A DNA stretch of 64,000 bases, taken from contig NC_060235.2 of the NCBI RefSeq assembly GCF_021155775.2, forward strand, positions 39,906,607-39,970,606. Reading direction: 5' to 3'. Source of the DNA: Neodiprion pinetum (Eukaryota > Arthropoda > Insecta > Hymenoptera > Diprionidae). A program made the position numbers and the translations under genes. The notes under the pieces are model-generated. The model was not told where the DNA came from, ran no database searches, and saw only the letters and a program-made list of their open reading frames with translations. This document shows positions 13,773-25,760 of this stretch, piece by piece (position 1 is the stretch's first letter; each line of letters opens with the position of its first letter).

Positions 13773-16249
13773 GCTGCTGCTGTTGTTGGTGTTGTTGGTG
13801 TTGTTGTTGTTGCTGCTGTTGGTGCTGCTGAGGTTGTAGTTGCGGTAGTGGTTGCTGTTGCTGCTGGACTTGTTGCTGTTGTTGCTGTTGCTGCTGCTGG
13901 GCTTGCTGGTGTTGTTGTTGCTGCTGTTGCTGCTGAGGAGCTCGCTTCTTCTGTACTGGATTTACGCCAACGTCAGTATCGGCTGAGCTTGTAGACGACG
14001 AATCGGAAGATGTGTCTGAATTCAGAAGCTCCTCGCGCTTTCGAAGTTGCAACGCGCGTGCTCTTTGTCTATCGACACGGCGTGGCCGACACATTTCGCA
14101 TAGATATTCGTCAGGTATATTAGATCTATCTATACCCATGCAATCCACGTGTTGCCAAACTCTGTGCAAAAAGTACTTTATAGTTAATTCATTATTATGA
14201 GCTGATAATCGCCAGCACCAAATCAATAGCCTACCGGGATATTCTACTGGGTTCAATACTGTAAATGATTTTGAATATATGGAAAACTTTCAATAAAGTA
14301 TCCTGCATTTTTTAACTATCATGCTATGATCAGCATAATAGAAAATTAGACAAACTAATACTTTATTATAACCAAACAGAATGAGGATTCAGTAAAAAAA
14401 AAAAAAAAATAGTCAACTTACAAGCAACGATCACAGCAGATCATGTATCCATCATCATGTTCGAATTCGCTGTAAAAATAAGAAAAGTAAATTTTGTCAA
14501 TGATATAGATCAGGTTTAGTAATGCAACTACATCACAAACCAACAACGGACAAATTCAAATATTCGCAATTAATGACTAATGCACACTGTAAATAGTTAC
14601 CAAATGCATCTTGTCACGCTATCTTCGTCATCTCCCTCTCCTTCTGGTGCTGTCTCGGTTTCTTCACCTTCCGGTTCTGCCTCTCTTCCAGCCTCACTGC
14701 TTATCGCACTACCTGCATCGTCTTCAACATTCTTACTGCTCACTGCTAAATAATCAATAAAGAATGATCATATCCGTAACTGAGAACAGTCCGAGATGAT
14801 AAATTTAACTTTCATTCCATGCTTACCTTGTCCATAAATGAAAGGATGCTGGGACACTGCAGCAGAACTTGTTCCACCATTGATGGGCTGTTGTTTAGGA
14901 TGTGGCGGAGGTGATGCTGGGGGAGGTGTCCTCGGTGGAGGCGCACCGTAGTTATGGTCTTGTAGGACAAACTGGAGACACTACAATTAGAGAAGCTGTT
15001 GTTCAAACCATGCAGGGGAGCACACAACTACCACCTTAGTAAGAAGTAATAGGGTAATCTAAACAGAGACACTAATTCCACCGTAAAGTCATATCATAGC
15101 ATCTTTACAACAATTTCAGAATTATAAATACCTCGTACGGAAGTGGCATTCTTCGTACCGGAGATTGAGGATCTGGCTGTGTGCTGTCATCTTTCGCTGA
15201 GTAAGCTTCAGTCTCATTTCTATCAGGATTATTATTAAAGAAATGGATGTACATTATTATCAATTTTTGTGCAAAGTCGGTTACTGTAAATTGTAAGTAA
15301 ATGAAAACAGGTCTTTGTGAGTCTGATGCGGAGAATTTTTTAATCATCGCAAGATGTGTATTAAACTTTCTCAGAAACGAAAATGTACTCACTTGTTCTC
15401 ACTTTCCCTGCGAGTGTCCGCGCTTGCGACTGGTAGGAGTGTTTTGATTTGACCAGTTTGAGCTCTGGTCTGCTGTGGATATTGAGCAGTAATGACAAGT
15501 TGTTTTTGTTGTATTGTTTGCTGTTGAATCTTGACAGGTTGATTTTTATGGGGTAACACATTAGGCCCACCAGGTTGTTGGGGAAGTAAGGTTTTAATGC
15601 AAGTTTTCTGCTGTGCAATCGATGACGGTGTTCCCTGCCCTTTTAAAGAGCTTAAATTAGTATTCAGAGATGTCTTGATGCCAGACATCTTTTGCACATG
15701 ATTTCTCTGCGTCGGCTTTTGAGGTGGTATAGTCTTAATACATCCCGGCTGTTTCTGGGTATTCTGAGGGCCAATGATATTTTGTTGTTGCTGTTGAATT
15801 ATTTTTACTGGCTGGGAGTTTACTGTACGATTTGATTGCTGTACAACATTTTGCTGGTTCAAAGGTTTCACGCTGTTGATCATTTTCTGCGAAACAGGCT
15901 TTAAATTTCCAGGCTGCATATTCTGAGATTGATTTTTCTGCGGACCAACCCTTAGCACCATTTGAGGTTGAGGTTGTTGTGGTTGTTGTTGTTGTTGTTG
16001 TTGCTGTTGCTGCTGAGCTTTTGAATTGGCAGTTGCCTGTACCCTCTGATTGTTTGGAACAGACGTAATAGTGGCCACTTTTTGTTGTACTCCAGTATTA
16101 GGTTGACATTTCTGTGTTTGAGAAACAACGTTCATTTGTTGCTGTTGCTTTTGCACAATATTCTGTTGCTGCTGCTGTTGTTGAGGTTGCGAGGTTTGAT
16201 GCATCAGTTGTTGCTGAAGCTGAGATATTTGTGGAGTGTGAACTTTTAG

Positions 16250-16305
<56 letters not shown>

Positions 16306-17752
16306 GGCTAGCAATTTGCTGCTTGGCGACATTACGTAAATTTTGATTATGCTGCAGCTTAGAAATATTTGGAACGCTGTTACTTTTTGTGATGTTAGGC
16401 ACAGATTGCGTTTTGTTCGAATTTACCGTTGCAAGTGTTTGAGATTTTTGAAGAACCTCCATGCTCTGTGGCCTCTGCTGTTGTGTTGTTTGCAGATTTT
16501 TTTGCTGCTGTTGGGCATTTGTTTGTATCTTTTGTATACCAGCTACAGAGTTGACAGTTTTTGAAAAATTATTCAATGTAGCAGGTTGTTGCTGCCTCTG
16601 TACACCAAGTCCCTTATGAGTGGCTCTCTGAGCCCTTTTTTGTGGCATTTGTTGTACTTGTTGCAGTCCAGAATGTTGTACTTTTTGAATACCATGACCG
16701 GCCGTATTGGTTATTACTTGAGTTTGAACTTTCTGATTGTTAAATACTTGCGTCACCTTTTGCACATTGCCAATGTTCAATGGTTGATTAACTTTTTGCA
16801 CATGTTGTTGTTGTTGTTGTTGTTGTGCATTGGAAGAATTAACCTGCTGTATTCTCTGCATATTTGCGCTATTCATTACTTGGCTCATTGAAACTTGCAT
16901 GGTTTGAGTTGTCGGAGTGATTACTTGAGACTTGGGTACAGTTTGTATTCTTGGTAAATTGCCTCCTCGCTGCCCGGTTTGATTGTTTACATTGGTAATT
17001 GTTTTGACCTTCTGCAAATTAACGGTTTGCGATTTACCACCGATACCTTGGGACTTCACTTGTATCCTTTGCACATTTGGCACGGATGTTGTAGTGATGG
17101 TTTTCACACCAGTTGTGCTGAGAATTTGTTGCGTAGAAACTTGTAATTTCTGATGCATGGTCGTCTGGAAATTTGTTATCGTGGCCGGCTGCAGCTGTTT
17201 AGTTTGAACCGCATTCGGCAGCGTGGCCAAGATTTTAGTTTGTACATTCGCATTTTGCGGAACCGTCGGAGACGGCAAAGATTGGATCTTAGGTACATTG
17301 GTGCCAGGTGAGTGCAATGATTTTATTGGTAAATGAACGGCGTGTGCAGCAGAATTCAACGGTAAAGAAGTCGGATGTATTTGGTAAGTGGATTGTGGTA
17401 ATTTCTGTGAAATAACCCTAGTAGTCAAGACTTGTGTAGTGTTGGTCTGCGTACCCCCGATTCTTTGGGCATCTCTGACAGTCCTGTTTACCGGGTAAGT
17501 AACAGTTACAGGTTTTACAGTAGGCGATAAAGCAGAGCCAGCTGTTACAGTCGTGATGTTGACAGTTTTTAAATTTTGTTGCAAGTTCTGGGTTTTGTTG
17601 TTGCAGTTACCAGTTGCAATCAAAGGTTTACCAATTACCCCACTGATAGTCGGTATCGATCCAGCCAATTCTTGAGGTAGTACGGAAGTGTTGTTGTTGC
17701 TAACTTCTTCAGATGTTTTTTCAACGCTACCTAATTGAAGAACAAAACTCAT
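6285..17752 (-). CDS. upSET: KMT2E/MLL5-upSET family PHD and SET domain chromatin regulator
   Basis: Twelve exons join in frame: 17752-15393, 15219-15132, 14971-14827, 14745-14601, 14469-14422, 14161-13303, 13161-12683, 12556-11068, 10836-9202, 7851-7604, 7044-6881, 6754-6285 (2,709 aa). Residues 1-786 are a Q/T/V-rich region with long glutamine runs. A Cys4-His-Cys3 PHD finger lies at about 911-953 (CIC, MICCDRC, VWQHVDC, CEMC). A 70-residue polyQ tract starts near 1005. The SET domain spans about 1195-1350 (PPNTPVVELRGKYML, RFVRRSCKPN, then a Cys-rich post-SET). Acidic and Pro/Ser-rich regions follow, then a conserved-looking KRK-LSISEYRKRKQ block and a proline-rich tail. Family members bind H3K4me3 and modulate transcription with histone deacetylases. 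The SET domain lacks the NHSC and final Tyr motifs, so it is probably not a methyltransferase. ATG 17752 is the first in-frame ATG; the frame is open back to 17983. Donors after exons 9 and 10 are weak. Confidence 0.9.
12683..13161 (-). other. SET and post-SET domain exon of the KMT2E-like gene
   Basis: This exon codes residues 1216-1374. It holds ELRGKYML, CVDTRTYGNDARFVRRSCKPN and ITIKHEQHD, then the cysteine-rich ICACNNTREC. Active SET enzymes have RFxNHSCxPN and a Tyr in the ELTFDY motif. Here the first reads RFVRRSCKPN and the second has H and Q where D-Y should be. Both changes match the pseudo-enzyme branch KMT2E/SETD5/upSET. Confidence 0.85.
13730..13940 (-). repeat. Long coding CAA/CAG polyglutamine tract
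   Basis: Inside exon 14161-13303, roughly 70 residues are almost all Gln with scattered His, Pro and Leu. The part at 13730-13772 on the plus strand is an uninterrupted TTG run, meaning pure CAA codons, while the remainder mixes CAA and CAG. Pure stretches are likely to vary in length between individuals. Antisense frames read as poly-Cys or poly-Val and are not genes. Confidence 0.9.
14422..14745 (-). other. PHD-finger exons of the KMT2E-like gene (first half)
   Basis: The exon 14745-14601 ends in an acidic stretch and RCI, and the codon of the second zinc ligand is split by the intron (TG then C). The 48-base exon 14469-14422 supplies EFEHDDGYMICCDRC. The second half (VWQHVDCMGID through CEMCRPR) opens exon 14161-13303. 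The D-D-G-Y-M-I-C-C-D and the Trp after the fourth Cys pair are what KMT2E and SETD5 relatives use around the H3K4me3 pocket (family knowledge). Confidence 0.85.
16249..16306 (-). repeat. Pure (CAA)19 polyglutamine microsatellite in exon 1 of the KMT2E-like gene
   Basis: The plus strand reads GTT repeated for 58 bases without interruption, coding about 20 consecutive Gln (residues about 482-501). Shorter Gln runs lie at about 15982-16017, 16150-16185 and 16804-16826. All keep frame. Confidence 0.9.
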
Positions 17753-18066
17753 GGTAGCGTCCGTTACATTTGGTACAAACGTGTTAACCGCCTCCGATCC
17801 GGTTTTTTTACTATCTATTGGATCATTTAGCTCTGCAGGGGTGACAGGGGGAGGTAGCCCAGGGCCAGGGGACACCTGTTCCCCACCCCCACCTGTTCCA
17901 CCCCCGGTTAACTTGATCACTGATGGGGTCGACGTCTTGGAGGCTTTGATGTTTCGCCAAATTGAAATTTGACGAAATTTGTTTCAACAATAACTTCTGA
18001 CACTACAGTTTTAATATCCGTTTTTTCTCTCCTTCGTTGAGCTATTTGAGGATTTCGGTTATGAAA
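17753..18066 (-). other. 5' leader part of the first coding exon of the KMT2E-like gene
   Basis: A good acceptor (a pyrimidine-rich run ending TTGTTGCAG) is followed by exon sequence beginning at 18066 on the minus strand. The frame of the protein is open from 17983, just after a TGA, but has no ATG before 17752. Two very short out-of-frame upstream ORFs lie in it (one ATG followed by two codons and a stop, and one ATG-TAA). The open segment (KTSTPSVIKLTGGG and onward) looks protein-like. An upstream coding exon spliced to an internal acceptor is therefore possible and would lengthen the N-terminus. Confidence 0.6.
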
Positions 18067-21000
18067 CTGCAACAATAAAAGAGAAATTTCTTTTACTTTC
18101 AAGGTAGATATGTTTTAAACTAGATAGAGGGAGGAGGACTGTTAAGAAAACGACCATTTTTCTTGGAACACCCCAACGGACGCTCATTGTACGAAAATAA
18201 ATTTAAAAACAAAAACCCACGGGTGATTGTTATTTTCTATAAAAATTTATCCCAGTTACATGACTGTGTTGAAAAATTCACGTGCTACAAGTTGAGCGAG
18301 TCAACAAAAAACCTAAATTAATCATATTCTGGTTACAATTCCTTATTACAGCGATTACGACTTGGAGCAGTACTTTTATTTCCATAAAAAACTTGAATCA
18401 TCTCTACGTCGCAGTAACGTTTAATTCTAGCGTAAAATAATATCATACATAACTAACAAGTTAACTCTTGATAATCAATCTATAGCCTGTCACTTTTCAA
18501 CTACTATAAGGTAGATATATAATGCGATCGTGATCGTGACACAAAGAATCCATACAGATTGAACTGCATTACCCGGCGGCACGCTTATCAGTTTGTTGCG
18601 ATAAGGTAAAAGTTGTAGTTCCAAGCGAAATTCAACCGTCCGGTGATAAGTACTCGCAGCTGTTACTACCTCGCATATAAGGCATTAGAAAAATAAAGAA
18701 GAATGTAGTCACATGAACATCACATATGCAGGGACTTAGAATAACTATTGCAGAGAAATCTCTCCTCGAAGAAACGTGATTGACGGGTGAAGTTGACGCC
18801 GCGACGATGGCATTTCAGTCGATGTATATATCTAGTACAAAACCTGTAGTAAAAACTCGGTAAAAGGTGAATGATCTGAAATCGTTGCATTGAATATACA
18901 TATTTTAAACGATTGAATTTTCAACATGTATTTTATAATCCAACATCCCCTTCTACAAGATTAAAAATATAGTGGTACGAAATGGTTTCAAATTTAAGAA
19001 TTACGACTTGCACCAAATCACAGTCGAGATCATATTAGAAGCTTGAGGGAACAACAGAAACGTAAATTTGAAAATATCAACCACAAATATGGGCTGTGTA
19101 CAGGCTCGTTCAGAGTTGCAGCATTGCCGCCTCTTGACTTGGTAACACGAATAAGCTGAAATAATAATGATAGTCGCGAACGAAGGCCTTGTTTCTCTGC
19201 ATAATGACTTCATTGTGTTGTCAACCGTGTCTGTCTTTACTCGTGACTAAAAATATGTAGGTACTACCATATGTATTGAAAACGGCATATTCCCACTCGG
19301 TCGAGTGAATAAAGATAAGCTTCATCGGTACCAATATGCATTAGCTCAGATTCAGAATATTTCGCAATTCGTCGATACGTTTTATGTATAACGAAAACAA
19401 GCTCATACGCAGTTTGTGAAAAAGAAATTAGTCACCGTTCATCGCGTAAAGAGCAAAGAATTGCGCAGCGCGATTACTACAAGCAAACGTTGTTTAACTA
19501 ACGACGTTGAATGTTTCCCCTGCTTGTCCATTCGTCCACCCACCATTCCATCAATCCATCCTTGCGTTCGTCCATCCGCCGCATCTTCTCAACTCCAGAG
19601 ATTGTAACGACATCCGTGTGCCGAGGTTCCATCGTTACCTTAATTAGGCCAATCTTCAAGGAAGCGTTAATTATAACTTGTGATGATTAAGTAATTTCCA
19701 TTAACCATGTTCAAATTCCTGCAGGTATAATCCATAGCGCATCGGTTCGATTCACTGACGCAGAATTTGCAGCATCGCAACTAATCACATATGCATATAC
19801 ATATATGTGTACATTGTTTATTATTATTTTCTTTTTTTTTTTGCGAATCGTACGTATACATATGGTAAAAATCCGGCTGCAATATAAGCAGTTATTAGGA
19901 CGTTCGACCAAGTTACGTCAAGGCCTGTTAACATTTTAGACTAGGCAGTTGGATTGAATAAACAACGGTATGTGTACTTATACATAATGTATCGTAGATA
20001 TAAGCTGCACCGTTAGAGATTGATTAATCAAAGAGTCAAGTGAACATTGAATAATTATCTGCATCGTCAATGTACAATAACTCGTTTATACTATTCACAG
20101 CTCAGGCAGTTAATTATTGATTACTCATTGTCAGACCTCACCAATCAATTCCAACGTCTACTAGACGTGACATTGCCGCTTCCCAAAGATTATGATACAA
20201 CAGATATATTGGTTATGATACAACAGATATATTGGTTCAAAGTAAGGCAAATATTATACGATAAACTGCGCCGACGAACAATCGGCAAGCTGGCTATTAT
20301 GAATTCATATATAAGTAATCGATAAAACCTGTACAGGAAAAAGTATGACCAAAATGAAGAATTCGATGTAAACGATCGATCCATTCCACAATGTCCCGAC
20401 GAGTTTTCAGTATGAGAAAATTAATTCACCCCTTCGAGCGTATAGCTGATGATGTGCACGCCTCACGTTCAAAATGGTTGAAAAATGCAAATAACTACCG
20501 AGTTGCGGCTATTTTTAAATATCGAACAAACAGCCCTGCATGCACTTTATGCGTTTCGACTATATTTTTTTTGGCAAAGAAAAAGAGAGAAAGAAATAGA
20601 GTGCAGTACGTGTATTGAGAATCTGATTTAAAAAAATTTTAATTCTTCGAAAAGCATTTAAGAAAAGAAAAAGATTACGGGAAACGCGCTGTTGTTGTTA
20701 TTGTTTGTTTGGTTTTTTTTGACACTTCGGCAAAAGAACAATTCCTCGATAGAACATATTACTACACTACAGGTAATAGCACAGATGTTACATCAATACA
20801 TCACACGAATTGCTGCGGCCTGTCGGAACACAAGAATTAAACGACGTTATGATATGACGAATCTGAAGTTACTAACGTTATTGTAATGATTCACGTTTCG
20901 GAGAAACCGTTATTTTGTAATTTTCTAGGAATCTCTGAAATGCAGTACATTATAATAACTATAAGGCAAAGCGGTGATTTACATTTTCAATACTTAGCCA

Positions 21001-22645
21001 CTTACAAAGTCACCACAAAATTGCAAAATAGTAATCCCCCCCCCAAATGTTTTGTTACGCCAACGTTACTAACTTTAGCCTTATATGATTCGGCTACAAA
21101 ACCCGCCGTCCGCAAGTTAATTTTACTCTGCTGTTTTACTGCCAGCTAATCGTAATAGGCGTTATGTTATTTCCGAGGTTATTTCACATGCATGCAGAGG
21201 TGGTCATTCTGAAAAGAACGAGAACCATAATTTTCTCAGAAATAGTACTTGTTAGACTAGGACACGGCATTATATTATGAAAATATCCACGCAGCAAACG
21301 GCAACTACGACATTAAGAATTTTCTTTAACAATACGGAATATACTCATGCAATATCTGTGCAGATTTGAGTCCTACATTCGGGATAAATTCCGACATTTT
21401 ACTGGCACTAATTTTTCTGCCATTCTCCGTGTGTAACTACATCCAGTAAAGACTATGACACTACCATTTCCTGCTTTCATTTAGTTATAGTCAATGAAAT
21501 TTATAGGACTACATGTAAGAAATATATCAGCAGAGTTTAAAGAGAACCAACCGTGCAAGTATCGCGATTGAATTAGAAAGTACATGTTATGCTGCACGTC
21601 TAAAGTTTACTAACCCTTATAAATGCTGCGAGAAAGTAACGGTAATTTGATTTTTATGCCTCCTTCAAAATGATTCTCATTCTTCTTTTTCTTCTTCTTG
21701 GAAAAATATTTATTCAAGATATAGTATTACGATTTAATTCTGAAGTATACAAGTAATTTTCTTACGTTATAGTTGTTTCTTTTTTCTTTCCTTTTCCTTT
21801 TATTTTTTCCTAATTGATATAAGAAGACGACTACTTTCGACGATAAATGACCCTTAATATCTAAAGCCTCTGATTTGAACGGTATAATCAACGATCTGAA
21901 ACAAGTCTGATGGGTAAAGGTTATAACCAAATAATACATCAAAGTATCCTGTATAATGTAAAATAATTATTTTTGCCCGGATCTCATAATATATAATGGT
22001 GTGGTGCAATCGATGATATAACTAAGCATTAATATTTACGCCCCAAATAGACGAGCGAATAACATCGGTGTATTCGAATTGACCTGAGCGTAAAGCATTG
22101 TGCATGAAATGGAGCAGTGTCCAGGTGGAGTCGATTCGGTGAAACAAGGTACGCGCAAAACTAGCGTGCAGCAGAGTGGATAAACCTATAATACGTATTA
22201 TACAGCTGCAGAACAGAGTTAGTACACGAAGAGTGAGTAGCGAGTGAATGAGCGCGTGTAAGTCGTCGTCGCCTTGCGTTTAGTTGGCATAGCAATGGGA
22301 TTTGCAGCGACCTACTTGGCGGCCCTCGACCCTGCATTGATTCGATACAATTTACGAACAAAAATAATTCTCATCAGCATCGTGTATATATTATATGTAT
22401 ATATGTGCTATGCGCAATGGGCATTAGACCGTAGACATTTATAAGATTATAACGGTTATTAAATCACGCCAAAACCCCTCGGGGGTCAACTGAAAGAAGC
22501 GTTTGAAAGAAAACTAAAGGAAGAAAGAAGAAGAAAAAATGAACAAGTCATCGTATTCTCTGTTATAACCTTCTGCATCACGACCCGTGATGAGTTTACA
22601 ATGCTAGAAACGGCACACCGAGTAGGATACAATAATATTCATTAA
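18067..22645. other. Gene-free AT-rich spacer or 5' intron of the KMT2E-like gene
   Basis: I see no supportable coding region or RNA gene. Because the first coding exon starts with a splice acceptor at 18066, this stretch is probably intron of the KMT2E-like transcript. The donor exon was not identified. A 23 bp tandem duplication at 20191-20236 is listed separately. Confidence 0.5.
20191..20236 (+). repeat. Exact 23 bp tandem duplication
   Basis: TATGATACAACAGATATATT plus GGT occurs twice head to tail, at 20191-20213 and 20214-20236, with no mismatch. It looks like a recent local duplication. It sits in a short open frame that I do not consider a gene. Confidence 0.9.
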
Positions 22646-22822
22646 CTGTTCGGCTAACTTGTTTTCGGTCCGAAACAAAATGCGAGTTTAAAAATCTATA
22701 CGAATTTTGTGAGAGTGACCGGCAATGCAGCCAACGTAAGAGAATCGGGAGTCACTGTCACATAATCCGTATAGATTTAAACTCGCATTTTGTTTCGGAC
22801 CGAAAACAAGTTAGCCGTAAGG
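22646..22822. mobile_element. Near-perfect 177 bp hairpin element flanked by TTAA (piggyBac-type MITE candidate)
   Basis: The left arm from 22651 (CGGCTAACTTGTTTTCGGTC...) and the right arm ending at 22817 (...GACCGAAAACAAGTTAGCCG) are reverse complements over about 70 bp, with only a 2-base gap and a few substitutions. The loop is about 30 bases around 22722-22752. TTAA occurs immediately outside on both sides, at 22642-22645 and 22823-22826, which is the target duplication of piggyBac-superfamily elements. The tips CTGTTCGG and CCTTACGG match only partly. There is no coding capacity. The RNA would fold into a long duplex, so it could also be a small-RNA source. Confidence 0.7.
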
Positions 22823-23617
22823 TTAAGGCATCAACGAATAATGTTATACCTAATTGAACTCTATCGAACCTAACGCCTGCTGTGAACAGCCAACCAATGG
22901 TCAAACTAAGTTCAAGTACGTAAGTTCATACGCAGGTATTGGCACTTCGATAATTGCGTAAGATTTTCACAAGGATTTTGACATGATCGTTTCAAAAAAA
23001 AAAAAAAAGAAAGGAGTCGAAGGTAAGCCCTTTTTTCTCATGAAAGAATGACACAGTATAATAACAAAAGTAAATCGAGACCAGAGAGGATTAGGAAAGA
23101 AGGGTATGTAAGTATAACGAAATACAATAGGCTGGACAATGGGACCTACGACGAATGTTGGTCCCTCCCTTCTCATACTCTTGTACGGAGTTCGGAGTAG
23201 AGAAGAGAAGTGGTCTCTTCACCAATAACCGGTATTGCTACTCTCCTCCTCCTCCCCCTTCTCCGCCACTTCTTCTTATTCTACTTCTTCTGTTTCTCTT
23301 TTCTGCTATAATGTGAGGCTCTGCTACGCTGGGTAGGAGGATGGAAAATGGAGAATGTTTGTAACGGGAGAGACGGAGAGAGAAGAACAACGCGTAAAGG
23401 GGTGGAGGAGGAGGGACGAGAGGCAAAGGCAGGCAGCTTCTATCGATCCTTGAAACCATACAGGCCGCACACGACACACAGCGACATCCGGCGATACCTG
23501 CATGCATGGATGGAGACATATATATGTGCACGTGTATAATGTAAATATATATATACAGGTACGTATCTCCGCGTATTTCTTCACTTAAACAAGTTAAAGA
23601 GAAGAGAAGCAGCAGAA

Positions 23618-23670
23618 GGAGGAGGAGGAGGAGGAGGAGGAGGAGGAGGAGGAGGAGGAGGAGGAGGAGA
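23618..23670 (+). repeat. (GGA)n microsatellite
   Basis: About 17 uninterrupted GGA units, a polypurine run that could form triplex or G-rich structures. It lies in noncoding sequence and is followed by a short GC-richer stretch. Confidence 0.95.
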
Positions 23671-25740
23671 CCCGCGGTGAATTGTGTTATACACGTGCGA
23701 AGCGAGCCGAGTTGGAGATCTGGACTATATAATACCTACGGCACGTGTGTATAAGAGGTAAACCTGCATGGTGAAACGAGAGGGGATCGTGTTGTGGTAA
23801 AATGTCTGTTGAGAGGGTTGCTTCTTTTCGTTCAGAGTACGAGAGCGCACTTCACGTTCATTTGCATGCAGGTTGTTCTTTTTCTTTTTCTTTACCTACC
23901 TTTTTACAAGCCTGAAACATTACCTACAGCAAGGGTTTAATAATATTATAAAAATTAACATCACGCATGCATTCGCACCGATTAGACGAAACTGAACGAT
24001 GACTGTTATGTAGTGGGCGGTATCTCCTTTTCTCTGACAGTCATAATAGAGTTTGATGGATATAAGGTGACCAATAACAACTCAGCTTCGTTTAACGGCG
24101 ATTTCGTGTTCTTGATATACCGATAGATAGCACTGACGAGCGTGTTCTTATCTTTCTTATTCCTTCGCCCAATACTCTTGAAAAGAGATTATAAACACAT
24201 CATCAATTTATCGAAATCAGTGTTTCAGTCCATCATCATAGACGAGGTCAATGCAGATATTCAGAAATCGTGCATTATAGATGGTATTTTGATAGTATAA
24301 AAGGTATAACATCGACAGTGAGTTTCATCACGATTATAAACTGTGATAAACTGCGTCAGTGATTCGTCACAAAACTTGCGTCGATGCAACGAAGAAAAAG
24401 TCATCGTTGTGTACATTCATCGTTGATAATAAAATCGCGCCCTACTTATGATCAAACCACTAAAACCGCCGGCGCACCCAATTTTTTTTTTTTTTTTTTA
24501 TTGTCTCTTTTTCCCCGTCATTGATTGTGAAACTTGACGCACGGTATAAATAAGCAGCGTGGTCCTCGTTATCGCTCTTTCTCTCTCTTTCTTCCTCTCA
24601 TCTGTGGTATAAAACGTATATGTGACCATAAACAAAAAAGTGGATCACGCAAACGGAAACCATACACAATACTACATGGTATCAGCGATAGTACACGCAA
24701 GATGTCTCGGTTACGTGCGTGTAAATAAAACGTATGATATATACGCGACGGATATGAAAGCGTGTTAAATGATGCGGGTACATTAAATTGCAAGATCGAA
24801 CCATCAGTGGTCTGAAAACGGAGTTCAATGCAAATGTTTATATGTGTGTGTATATATATCATAATTAACAATGAAATGAATCAACGAAACTTTGACTCAT
24901 ATGGCATCCTTCTGTAAGTTATATAATACTTATGTAGTAAAAAAAGAATCTAGTCTCCCGAAATATCAATTGGAACATGTAGCTCTACTGAATCTGTATT
25001 TATACTGTTCCCATTTGTCAAAGTGAACCAGTGCCCTTAATAAGATGGGAGGTGGGACCTATTCGTCTGTGACTTGTCGATGGTTGACCGTTTGTTGTTC
25101 GCTTCTTGTGTTTAGTCTATTGTTAGATTATTTCTCTTCCACCTTGTGATCCCCGTCCTCCCGAAACTCCCGGATTATCGTTCGCCCCGCTTATACATCC
25201 TTACGTTATACAAACATGAAAAAAAAGAAAGAAAGAAAAAAAGAAAACAACAGCCGCGCGTTTATGTAACGGGGACATGTAAATAAATAAGTACAATGTG
25301 CAAAAAGCTACAACGTTATTATACATCTGCACAAATATCATACACAATTGTGTACTTAATGCGTGTGTAGGTAGGTATAATGTACGTTATGTACCTCATT
25401 TAATACATAGGTGTATAAAGGCCACTGACGTAACTGTAGTTTACACATAATACACCTATCGCACAATGACTTATACATAGAGAGTCAATAGCTTTCATTA
25501 TAAGTATTATAAGTATGGAAAAGCATACGTATATGGAAGCGCTTTGCATTCTCCGTGACACAGCGCAAGCAATCAACTATCGTTTTCTCAATTCCCTCCC
25601 TCTTCCTCCTCCCCTTTCTTCCGCAAATTTTTACACTATAACGTATATATAAAACTTATTCTAAACTGTATAATCCATTGGGGAAATTTGATCAAAGAAT
25701 AATGAAAATTTGCAACAAACACGAGTCTTGCTGCGATGCA

Positions 25741-25760
25741 ATATATATATATATATATAT
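25741..25760 (+). repeat. (AT)10 microsatellite
   Basis: Ten uninterrupted AT units in noncoding spacer. Confidence 0.9.

Noticed and set aside
13649..13994. Plus-strand frames rich in Cys or Val across the polyQ region
   Set aside because: Antisense shadows of CAA/CAG glutamine codons in the KMT2E-like exon.
19738..19760. GGTTCGATTC resembling a tRNA T-arm
   Set aside because: No acceptor stem, D-arm or anticodon arm could be folded around it.
20047..20325. 92-codon plus-strand frame spanning the 23 bp duplication
   Set aside because: No ATG at its start, AT-driven composition, no homologue recognised.
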